The notes under the pieces are model-generated. The model did not search any database and was not told the DNA's origin. It saw nothing but the letters and a program-made list of their open reading frames with translations. From Myxococcota bacterium (GTDB taxonomy: Bacteria > Myxococcota_A > Polyangia > Polyangiales > Houyiibacteriaceae), in contig JANQQS010000041.1 in the NCBI GenBank assembly GCA_028284955.1, forward strand, positions 1-47,461: 47,461 nucleotides of DNA. The letters are read 5' to 3'. The first letter of the stretch is position 1. The number at the start of each line of letters is the position of its first letter. This document shows, piece by piece, positions 40,440 to 47,461 of the stretch. The position numbers were made by a program, and so were the translations under genes.

Positions 40440-42341
40440 CTAGTACACCGCCAATCCGTAGAGGCGATTCACGGGGGCTCCGGGAGGGAAGAGGACAATG
40501 CATTGGCCGCGGCTGCACGTTTCTCCGAGGCTGGTTGAGTTTTGCAGCAATGCGCCGGTCCTTCCGAGGTAGGTGAAGACGGCGCCCGCGTCGTTTGCGG
40601 AGTCGTCGAGTTTGGGGGAGCCAACCACGAGTTCGGTGAGGCCGTCGCCGTCGTAGTCGATGCCGGGGCTGATGCCGCGGCCGAAGCCAGCGTCCAATTG
40701 GTCGGCGGGGCCGTTCAGCACAATGTCGGCGGCGCTGGAAATGCCTTCGGGCGATCCGTGGTGGATGACCACTCGGTCCATGTTGAAGCCGCCAATGACA
40801 AGGTCGGCGTAGGGGTCGCCATTGGTTTCGCCAATGCGCACCCAGCCGAACTCTCGTCGCTCCGCGGTGGGGCTCGCGATGCGCACGCAGTCGGGCGGCG
40901 CACACTGGCTGACTACGGGTTCGGTAAATGGGCCGTAGTAGACGTAGGCGGCGCCTACGTTTGAGTTTTCGCGCAACGCTCCGATGGCGATGTCGGCGAT
41001 TCCGTCGCCGTTCAGGTCGTCGTGGCTGGCGAGGGATTCGCCGAACCGCGCGCCTTCTCCGGCTGACGAATCGCCAATGGGCGAATCGATGCGCACGTCG
41101 GGCGAACTCTCCGCCGCAGGGTTGGCCGACCCGAAGAAGATGAATGCGCTGCCCGAGTCTGCGGCGGCATCTGTGTCGGTGAGGTTCGAGCCGACTACGG
41201 CGTCCGCCAAGCCGTCTCCGTTGACGTCGCCGCCGCCGGAGATCGCGATGCCGTGCTGCGAAGGTGTAGATCCGCTGGGGGCGATGAGTTTGTAGGCAAA
41301 CGTAGAAGAGAGGCCTTGGGCTGAACCGGGGAACACGAAGACTTCGTCGAGAAGCGGTTTGGATACTGCGACGTCGACAAAGCCATCGCCGTTGGCGTCG
41401 CCGAGGCTGGAGACGGCGGTGATGCAGCCGGAGGGCGTTTCAAGTTCTACGCAGCGCCCGTCGGTGCAAGTTTCGCTGAGTCCAGAGGGCGACCCGTAGT
41501 AGACGAAAACGCGCCCCGGATGCTGCGCGCCGATGGCAAGGTCGGCGAAGCCGTCGCCGTTGACGTCGCCGAGGCCCTGAATGTGAAAACCAAACTGGGT
41601 GCCCAGTTCGTCGCCCGGGGCGGAGATTCGGTGACGCGGGTTATCCAGCTGACCCGTGGACGAGCCATAGTAGACCAGCACTTCGGCGGCCTCGGTGGGC
41701 GGAGGGTCGATGACCAAACGAACGTCGGTTGCACCGATGGCGATGTCCGAGTAGCCGTCGCCGTCGTAGTCGCTCGCAAGCCGCCCGACGTCGAGATAGC
41801 GCGTTTCGGTCCACGCGGAGCAAGCATCGTTTTCGCGGCACGCGCGCACCCGCCAGAAGTAGCGTCGCCCCACGGGCGGATCGGTTGATACCGGCAAATC
41901 GACCTCCAGTGCAAACTCGAGCGCGCGGACTTCGGTGTCGATTTCAGGGCTTGGAAACGTGCATTCGCGAAACGAAGAGCGTTCGCATTCGTTGTCGATC
42001 TGAAGCTGGTAATAGCTCGCGCCGGCTGCTTCTTCCCAGCCAAACCGAGGCCGCAGAGGCTCGCGCGCAGCTTTCGTTCCGCGTGCGCGTGCGCTCCCGG
42101 TGAGCATTCCGTTCCAGGGGTACCGGGCGCGCGTGTCTTCGGGTGCGTCGCTGCGCGAATCTGTACCATTCGGGTTGTTGGGGTCGACGGGATTGTTTGG
42201 ATCGACGCAAGAGCGCTCATCCGTCTCTATGGTTCCTTCCGGGCACGAAACATCTCCGCATCCCATGAGACCACCCGCGATGCCCGCGTAGCCCAGAACG
42301 CCCGCATAGCCTACGACCCAAGTTGCTTTTCTCCGTGTCAC
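40440..42341 (-). CDS. FG-GAP repeat (integrin-alpha-like) lipoprotein
   Basis: The protein is about 633 residues. The signal VVGYAGVLGYAGIAGGLMGC contains a small tandem duplication (GYAG). A Pro/Asn-rich linker (DPNNPVDPNNP) follows. Next comes a fibronectin-like domain (FGWEEAAGASYYQLQIDNE) near 90-190. The rest is a seven-bladed FG-GAP propeller with Ca-binding motifs such as GDVNGDGFADLAIGA, GDANGDGFVDVAV and DDLNGDGIADIAIGA. These are surface-exposed adhesion or binding modules. GTG at 42341 follows GGAGGT; the frame is open to 42374. Confidence 0.88.
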   Translation of the reverse strand: MTRRKATWVVGYAGVLGYAGIAGGLMGCGDVSCPEGTIETDERSCVDPNNPVDPNNPNGTDSRSDAPEDTRARYPWNGMLTGSARARGTKAAREPLRPRFGWEEAAGASYYQLQIDNECERSSFRECTFPSPEIDTEVRALEFALEVDLPVSTDPPVGRRYFWRVRACRENDACSAWTETRYLDVGRLASDYDGDGYSDIAIGATDVRLVIDPPPTEAAEVLVYYGSSTGQLDNPRHRISAPGDELGTQFGFHIQGLGDVNGDGFADLAIGAQHPGRVFVYYGSPSGLSETCTDGRCVELETPSGCITAVSSLGDANGDGFVDVAVSKPLLDEVFVFPGSAQGLSSTFAYKLIAPSGSTPSQHGIAISGGGDVNGDGLADAVVGSNLTDTDAAADSGSAFIFFGSANPAAESSPDVRIDSPIGDSSAGEGARFGESLASHDDLNGDGIADIAIGALRENSNVGAAYVYYGPFTEPVVSQCAPPDCVRIASPTAERREFGWVRIGETNGDPYADLVIGGFNMDRVVIHHGSPEGISSAADIVLNGPADQLDAGFGRGISPGIDYDGDGLTELVVGSPKLDDSANDAGAVFTYLGRTGALLQNSTSLGETCSRGQCIVLFPPGAPVNRLYGLAVY

Positions 42342-42437
42342 GCGCACCTCCAGCGATCCGTTTCGGGGAGACACGAGACTAGCGAGCCAGGCGCAGACTT
42401 CAAACCGGGCGACCGGCGGGTAGAACCGCTATCTGGG

Positions 42438-42698
42438 CTACGGCATCCGCCCCGGTGTAGGTTTAGATGCCGGGCAATCCCAGTGTTCGTGCAACGATTC
42501 GATTCCAGTCGAGCTCGAACCTTCTCGATCTTCGGCGAGGACCTTTCGAATGGTTCGCGAGGAACGCTGACGACCGACGGTGCGCGCTGGCGCCGGCGCG
42601 TGGGGAGGTGAAATCCAGCCTTCGTCGAGGCCACGCTTGAGATTGCGGCCTGCTTTGGTGATGGATTGGGCGTCCAGCTCGCGAACTCCTACGGCCAT
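42438..42698 (-). pseudogene. Phd/YefM-like antitoxin relic
   Basis: MAVGVREL at the start matches Phd antitoxins. GRQRSSRTIRKVLAEDREG later matches their C-terminal tail, but the DNA-binding middle (usually ...RV.AGE...T..G.P.A.LVP) is missing. No toxin follows. The open frame runs on to 42438 with low-complexity sequence. The assignment is tentative. Confidence 0.4.
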
Positions 42699-42724
42699 GT
42701 GACTAGATTGGTGAGACTGTGTGG

Positions 42725-43147
42725 TCACGTCAAGGCTCGGCCAGGTTCAATGTTTGCGGTATTTCTCAGTGCGTACGCGGGAATCATGAGGATTGCGAGG
42801 TAGAGCAGGTTGCCCACTAGGTTGAGCGCGGCGCCGTTTGTGACCGAGACGATTCCGTCGGTCACGAACCAAACTCCGGCGCCCCACATCGTGGCTGTGC
42901 CGAGGACCGAAGGCGAAAGCGAATGCACATGCTTCGCGAGCACGGCCAGGCTGCTTGCCCATCCCGCCATCACTGCGCCCGCGATGCCCGTGCCGAGACG
43001 ACCTGGAGCGTCGAGCGCGACGGGGTCGGCGAATACGAGGCTGATGATCGGATCGAGCGAGCCGGGGATCAGCGCGGCCGCGACTAGGCTCAGCCCGGTG
43101 AGTTCGGTGAAGAGTGCGGCGGCAAATAGCCAGGTTGCGGGATGCAT
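42725..43147 (-). CDS. Four-helix membrane protein divergent from an XRE regulator
   Basis: This 140-residue hydrophobic protein has about four helices (ATWLFAAALFTELTGLSLVA, GIAGAVMAGWASSLAVLA, TMWGAGVWFVTDGIVSV, LVGNLLYLAILMIPAYALR). The ATG at 43147 has GGAGGT 4 bases upstream; an earlier start at 43165 overlaps that site. The family was not recognised. It is divergent from an XRE/MmyB regulator with a perfect palindrome between, so it is the likely regulated target. Confidence 0.8.
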   Translation of the reverse strand: MHPATWLFAAALFTELTGLSLVAAALIPGSLDPIISLVFADPVALDAPGRLGTGIAGAVMAGWASSLAVLAKHVHSLSPSVLGTATMWGAGVWFVTDGIVSVTNGAALNLVGNLLYLAILMIPAYALRNTANIEPGRALT

Positions 43148-43205
43148 ACAGACCTCCGTGAGCAATGTGTGAATTTAGTCTTTGGTAGCGGGGTCATTGC
43201 CGCAA

Positions 43206-43220
43206 TTACCTCTGAGGTAA
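43206..43220. promoter_or_regulatory. Palindromic operator of the XRE regulator
   Basis: TTACCTC-T-GAGGTAA is a perfect 15-bp palindrome lying midway between the divergent genes (59 bp from one start, 35 from the other). XRE regulators bind such sites. It probably controls both genes. Confidence 0.7.
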
Positions 43221-43254
43221 GTGAGGGACGAATAAAAGTCGTTATGATGGCGGA

Positions 43255-44133
43255 ATGTCGAGTTCTTCCGCGGCCAAGCCGGCGCGCACGCGCTCCCTAT
43301 GTCCGTTCGGCGTGCATCTCAAGGAATGCCGACACGCGCGCGGGATGAGTCAGCTCGACCTCTCGTTAGCAGCCGGCGTGTCGACGCGGCATGTGTCGTT
43401 CGTCGAGTCCGGACGGTCGAGCCCGAGTCGGGAGATGGTGCTTCGACTCGCCGAAACGCTCGAACTGCCGCTTCGCACGCGAAACGATTTGCTGCGGTTG
43501 GCCGGGTTTGCGCCCGCGTTTCCCGAACGAGGGCTCGAAGAGCCCGAGCTCGCTACGGTTCGCGCGATCATCGAACAAATGCTGAATAAGCACGAGCCCT
43601 ATCCGGCTTTTGTACTCGACCGAATGTGGAATATCGTTCGCGCCAACCCATCCGCGGAGCGGCTGTTCGCGTCGGCCTTGGCGCCCGAGGCGTCGGGGGC
43701 ATCGGGGGCATCGGGGGTGGCGGAGCAGGGCTCCGTACATGCGACCGAGGTGAACGCGATCGAGGTGTTCTTGGGTCCGGGCGTGTTTCGCGACATCGTC
43801 GAAAACTGGGAAGAGGTCGCGTGGGTGACCCTTTCGCGATTGCGTCGCGAGGCGGCGGCGGGCCACGACGAGGAGCTCCATGCGCTGCTCGCGCGAGCCG
43901 AATCGTTTTTGGGAGACCGGAAGCCGCCGGCCAACCTTGATATTCACGCCCCCACGGTGGCTCCGCGTTTGCGGTTCGGAGACCAAGTGATCTCCACCAT
44001 CAGCACCATCGCCTCGTTCACCGCTGCGCGCGATGTGACGCTCGAGGAACTACGCGTCGAGCTCATCTATCCCGCCGACGACGCAGCCGAGCGATTTTTT
44101 CACGCGCTGGCTGGATGCGCGCGCTCCGAATGA
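43255..44133 (+). CDS. XRE-family regulator with MmyB-like ligand domain
   Basis: The 292-residue protein has an N-terminal HTH (LKECRHARGMSQLDLSLAAG, VSTRHVSFVESGRSSPSREM) and a C-terminal MmyB-like domain (YPAFVLDRMWNIVRANPSAE, WVTLSRLRREAAAG, STIASFTAARDVTLEELRVE). MmyB-type domains bind fatty-acid-like ligands in relatives. A Ser-Gly-Ala microrepeat occurs at about 145-152. It is divergent from a membrane-protein gene. Confidence 0.92.
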   Translation: MSSSSAAKPARTRSLCPFGVHLKECRHARGMSQLDLSLAAGVSTRHVSFVESGRSSPSREMVLRLAETLELPLRTRNDLLRLAGFAPAFPERGLEEPELATVRAIIEQMLNKHEPYPAFVLDRMWNIVRANPSAERLFASALAPEASGASGASGVAEQGSVHATEVNAIEVFLGPGVFRDIVENWEEVAWVTLSRLRREAAAGHDEELHALLARAESFLGDRKPPANLDIHAPTVAPRLRFGDQVISTISTIASFTAARDVTLEELRVELIYPADDAAERFFHALAGCARSE

Positions 44134-44137
44134 GGCG

Positions 44138-45112
44138 TTAGCGAAGTGACCGCCATGTGAACTCGAGCTCTACTGCTTCGTGATCCGAGAACCGCTGCGC
44201 TTCTGGCTTCCCTTTGGGATCCCAAAGTTTGCGAACCGCGACGGGCACGATCTCTGCGTTCGCGCCGCTTCCGTAGAGGAAGCGATCGTTGTTGGTGTTT
44301 TTTCCGTTGACGAGCTCAGTGCCGAGTGTTGTCGCAGCGTCGCGCAGCGCGGTGCGTCTTGCGATTTCGTCGATGATGGTGGGGCTCTGCTGATAGTCGC
44401 TGGGGCTTAGGTTGAAGTCGCCGCCCACCAGCACTGCGCACCCGAGGCTCGGCCGGGAAGGGTGGTTGATGGCGCGAACAAGCTGGTCGGCTTGAAGGGT
44501 TCGAACCCACGTGTCGTACGCGCGCTCGCCAGCGTCGAAATGAACGTTGTAGATTTCAAAGCAGGGAGGGATTCCGCCGGTGATATTGGGATAGTGCTTT
44601 GCGTAGGTGAATCCTTTTCGCGTTCCGCAATCCGCGCCGCCGCCTTTTTGCCAGAGCTCTCCGCCGCATTTTTCCCAGTCGTGGCGTTTGTGGGCCTCAA
44701 ACCGCCATGACGAAAATCGATTCAATCCATCGCCAGATTTGTTCTCGATGGGCACCAAGTAGGCGCCATCCGGATTTGATTGAAATGGGTAGGTGCTTGG
44801 ATTGAGCGAAAACAAATCGGTGCGAAAGAAGTCTTCCTGAATCAATACGAGGTCGGGGCGCGGCGCGCGATTGTTCAACACCGAGCTGATCTGAGGCAAT
44901 GTATGTTTCGTTCGATGGGTTTGCCAGGCCATGTTGGCGATGTTGTACGTAATCGCGCGCGCGGTGTGCCAGGGGCGGCTGGTTTGTTTGGATTCGAAGT
45001 CTTCTGCATCGAGCCCAACTTCCGCCGCGCATGCGCCGAGCGTGAGCGCCGCTGCGAGAATGGGGAGAGAGGAGAAACGTATTGGGGGAATGAACTGGGG
45101 AACTGCAGTCAT
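44138..45112 (-). CDS. Endonuclease/exonuclease/phosphatase-fold lipoprotein
   Basis: The 324-residue protein begins with the signal LPILAAALTLGAC. The EEP-fold signature is complete: AITYNIANM, LVLIQEDFF (catalytic Glu), IYNVHFDAG, LVGGDFNLSP (Asp, Asn) and FSDHEAVELE (His). It would cut phosphodiester bonds in nucleic acids or phospholipids outside the cytoplasm. The ATG at 45112 is preferred; the frame extends to 45160 without a ribosome site. Substrate specificity cannot be read. It converges with the XRE gene and is divergent from the kinase. Confidence 0.88.
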   Translation of the reverse strand: MTAVPQFIPPIRFSSLPILAAALTLGACAAEVGLDAEDFESKQTSRPWHTARAITYNIANMAWQTHRTKHTLPQISSVLNNRAPRPDLVLIQEDFFRTDLFSLNPSTYPFQSNPDGAYLVPIENKSGDGLNRFSSWRFEAHKRHDWEKCGGELWQKGGGADCGTRKGFTYAKHYPNITGGIPPCFEIYNVHFDAGERAYDTWVRTLQADQLVRAINHPSRPSLGCAVLVGGDFNLSPSDYQQSPTIIDEIARRTALRDAATTLGTELVNGKNTNNDRFLYGSGANAEIVPVAVRKLWDPKGKPEAQRFSDHEAVELEFTWRSLR

Positions 45113-45311
45113 GGTACTTCTTTCACAACATTGGTCGAGACGACCCGCTTGGGCCTTCACTCACATGACCCGCAACGAGACTGGTTCGGACACGCTTGTT
45201 TTTCGTCGTTTCGTGAGTCGGCCGTTTGGGAACTGGAATTCCCAAGCGAATGTAGAAATTGCGTCGTAGAGATGCGCGAATCGAGGGTATGAACTATGAT
45301 TCGCGTGCTCG

Positions 45312-47369
45312 ATGCCCGAACACGACAGCTACGCGCGAACGCTTCCGCAGGACTCTTTGGACACGGTGGACGTTTCGGATGCGGCTCATTCGGGGAGAGC
45401 GGCGCGCTCGGAACGAGCCGAGCACTCCGGCAACGTGCCCAGTTCAGGTAAGGTTCCGAAACTTGCGCCAGACCTGAATACGACAATCGTTCCGGAGTAC
45501 CAGTTGGACACCGCCGACTATGCCCAAGGCATTCTCGAGCGGCTGGCTTCCGTGAAGAGCGGCCAAGCCGAGGCGCGCCTGACCATGGGCCGATGCATCG
45601 GTGAGGGCGGGATGGGAGTCGTCCGGCTGGCCAATCAATGGAGCGTCGGTCGGGACGTGGCGGTGAAAACGCTTCGCGACCCGAAGCCATCTGACGCGGT
45701 GACCATGCGGTTGCTCCAGGAGGCATGGGTGACGGGGGCACTCGAGCATCCGAGCGTGGTCCCGGTTTACGATGTAGCCGTCGATGAACGGGGCAATCCG
45801 GTCATCATGCTCAAACGGATCGAAGGGCGGGAGTGGACTCAGGTCATGCATCGGTCGACCGAGTTTCACGCTGCGCTGGGCGTCGGCGATCTGCTTCGGT
45901 GGAACCTGCGGATTCTGATTCAAGTCGCCAACGTGGTGCACTACGCACATCGCCGCGGCATTGTGCATCGAGACATCAAACCCGAAAACGTGATGCTGGG
46001 CGCGTTTGGCGAGGTTTATCTGCTCGATTGGGGGCTCGCGGTGTGTACGCGAGAGAGCGCCGCGGGAAGGCTTCCGCTCGCCAAAGACGCCGACCGTCTC
46101 GCGGGGACGCTTGCCTACATGGCGCCAGAAATGCTCGGGCGGGAGCACGGGGCGACGGGTTCGATCGATGAACGCACCGACGTCTATCTGCTGGGGGCGA
46201 CGCTTTACGAGATTTTGTCGGGCAGCCCGCCCCACCATGGCACGACCACAAAAGATGTCATTCGTCATATCGCCGATTCGCAGTTCGCGAGCCGTGATTC
46301 TTTGCGCCCGCTGCATGTTTGCTGGGGCGCGCCGGCTGAGCTGGTGAGCATTTGCCTGAAGGCGATGTCTCGCGACCCACGCGACCGGTATGCCAACGCG
46401 GAACAGTTTCGTTTGGCGCTGCAAGGGTTTTTGGAGCACCGGCAGTCTACCGTGCTTGCCGAGGAAACCGGCGTTCGGCTCGCCACGTTGCGCGCGATGC
46501 TGCATCGCGTGAGCAGTCCTCAAGGTGGCGAGGTAACGCGAGAGCGAGAAGCCGCCATCCAGCGGCTACAGGTATACGGCTTGTTCAGCGAGTGTCGGTT
46601 TGGGTTTCGTCAGGCCCTGAAGGAATGGCCGGAAAACCCACGGGCCAAAGAAGACCTCGCCCACGCGGTTGCGCTGATGGTGGAATATGAGCTGTCCCGC
46701 GGAGACCCAGAAGCAGCATCGGTGCTCCTTTCCGAGCTCCAGCATCCGCCACGCGCGCTGGTGGCTCGCGTGCGCGCGTTGATGCAGCAGCATGCGCATG
46801 CCGAAGCCTACCGAAAGAAGCTCGAGCGAATCGGCGAGCAACACGACGCCGCGGTCGGAGAAAAGACTCGCCTGACATTTACGCTCGGGGTCATGACGCT
46901 ATTCGTTGTGAGCCCGGCCATCTCGCATGTGCTGATGCGCGGCCGCGAAACCCATCGTGGGCTCATTCTCTATGCGCTGACGCTGCTCCTTTTGGTCAGC
47001 ATCGGCGCGTACGTGGGCCGGCGATCGCTCATCAAGACAGCCGTCAATCGACGGCTCGTGTTTACCGTATTCATGGTATTTGCATCGCACTTTTTGCTTC
47101 ATTCGGTGACCTACCAGCTCGGCATCCCCGCGGCGACGAGCTACGTATTGCAGTTCCCAATTTGGTTTGTGCTCACCTGCATGGTCGCCGCGGGCATCGA
47201 TACCCGGCTTTTTCCCATGGCCGCGGGATACGGCCTCGCTAGCGCGTTCGCGGCCGCGTTCCCATCCTGGCGCTTTCTCATCGCCGCCGCAGCCAACGCG
47301 GTGACCGCGGTGAACGTGGCGCTCGTATGGGGAAGCCGAACGTGCCGATTCGGCCTTTGGCGACGCTAG
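45312..47369 (+). CDS. PknB-type serine/threonine kinase with C-terminal multi-helix membrane domain
   Basis: This 685-residue kinase has an acidic N-tail, then the Gly loop IGEGGMGVVRL (about 95-105), VAVK (Lys about 118), HRDIKPEN (about 218-225) and APE (about 270). LLDWG stands in place of the usual DFG, a substitution seen in several bacterial kinases. A helical, tetratricopeptide-like stretch (about 390-510) is followed by roughly six membrane helices to the end (about 523-676), so the kinase domain faces the cytoplasm. Neighbours give no hint of substrates. The ribosome site is weak. Confidence 0.92.
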   Translation: MPEHDSYARTLPQDSLDTVDVSDAAHSGRAARSERAEHSGNVPSSGKVPKLAPDLNTTIVPEYQLDTADYAQGILERLASVKSGQAEARLTMGRCIGEGGMGVVRLANQWSVGRDVAVKTLRDPKPSDAVTMRLLQEAWVTGALEHPSVVPVYDVAVDERGNPVIMLKRIEGREWTQVMHRSTEFHAALGVGDLLRWNLRILIQVANVVHYAHRRGIVHRDIKPENVMLGAFGEVYLLDWGLAVCTRESAAGRLPLAKDADRLAGTLAYMAPEMLGREHGATGSIDERTDVYLLGATLYEILSGSPPHHGTTTKDVIRHIADSQFASRDSLRPLHVCWGAPAELVSICLKAMSRDPRDRYANAEQFRLALQGFLEHRQSTVLAEETGVRLATLRAMLHRVSSPQGGEVTREREAAIQRLQVYGLFSECRFGFRQALKEWPENPRAKEDLAHAVALMVEYELSRGDPEAASVLLSELQHPPRALVARVRALMQQHAHAEAYRKKLERIGEQHDAAVGEKTRLTFTLGVMTLFVVSPAISHVLMRGRETHRGLILYALTLLLLVSIGAYVGRRSLIKTAVNRRLVFTVFMVFASHFLLHSVTYQLGIPAATSYVLQFPIWFVLTCMVAAGIDTRLFPMAAGYGLASAFAAAFPSWRFLIAAAANAVTAVNVALVWGSRTCRFGLWRR

Positions 47370-47461
47370 ACCGCCCACGGCTTAAACTGATCCCGACTCG
47401 CGGGTCTGGTCCGCGTCGCCGCGCGTTGTTCGTCATCGAAATAGCTTGGCTATTCCTCTTC
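47370..47461. other. Window end
   Basis: This short stretch after the kinase stop shows no gene. CGGGTCTGGTCCGCGTC may form a weak stem. It continues beyond the window. Confidence 0.3.

Noticed and set aside
45444-46523. 359-codon minus-strand frame
   Set aside because: It is a shadow of the kinase gene, whose motifs are unambiguous.
1-47461. CRISPR array, tRNA, rRNA, prophage or insertion sequence
   Set aside because: No regularly spaced repeat array, cloverleaf, rRNA core, integrase or transposase pattern was recognised on either strand.

Overview
The window is about 47.5 kb of a high-GC chromosome, probably from a member of the Myxococcota (former Deltaproteobacteria). This is inferred from content: roughly fifteen of about forty genes encode secreted lipoproteins with a clear lipobox. 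Other indicators are a TonB-dependent receptor with its own TonB-type domain, FG-GAP and thrombospondin-type-3 lipoproteins, a PknB-type kinase with a C-terminal membrane domain, and many one-component regulators. I see no rRNA, tRNA, CRISPR array, intact insertion sequence or prophage.

Layout. 1-630: hairpins, an Asp-rich relic and a large foldback. 0.6-6.7 kb: a divergent TonB uptake locus, with a receptor plus overlapping lipoprotein on the minus strand and exbB-exbD-tonB on the plus strand. 6.7-11.8 kb: AraC regulator, RoxA-like di-haem cytochrome lipoprotein, cupin and two small lipoproteins. 11.7-13.9 kb: a rearranged patch in which an extracytoplasmic adenosine-deaminase-like gene lies between an intact CPXCG gene and a copied fragment of its 3' end, followed by a solitary HicB with a HicA stub. 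14-19.5 kb: three more lipoproteins, including a DUF4838-type glycosidase-like protein. 19.5-23.3 kb: LysR regulator, a 54-residue peptide gene, a PaaK/F390-synthetase-like adenylating enzyme and an MscS channel. 23.3-28.4 kb: GH92 mannosidase and a TetR-SDR-MFS module. 28.6-36 kb: a broken TT3 lipoprotein and four intact secreted proteins. 36.4-40.4 kb: an unrecognised two-gene cassette between decayed FitAB and VapBC toxin-antitoxin pairs. 40.4-47.4 kb: FG-GAP lipoprotein, a Phd-like relic, an XRE/MmyB regulator divergent from a four-helix membrane protein, an EEP-fold hydrolase lipoprotein and the kinase.

How the parts work together: the ExbB-ExbD-TonB set would energise the divergent receptor and perhaps the lipoprotein that overlaps its end. 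The GH92, GH28-like and DUF4838 proteins suggest extracellular glycan breakdown. Several regulators sit divergent from or next to their likely targets: LysR/peptide, TetR/SDR-MFS and XRE/membrane protein.

The two best candidates for something undescribed are the peptide plus adenylating enzyme (20669-22401) and the two-gene cassette in the toxin-antitoxin graveyard (37295-39831). All family calls come from reading motifs by eye. No database search was run.
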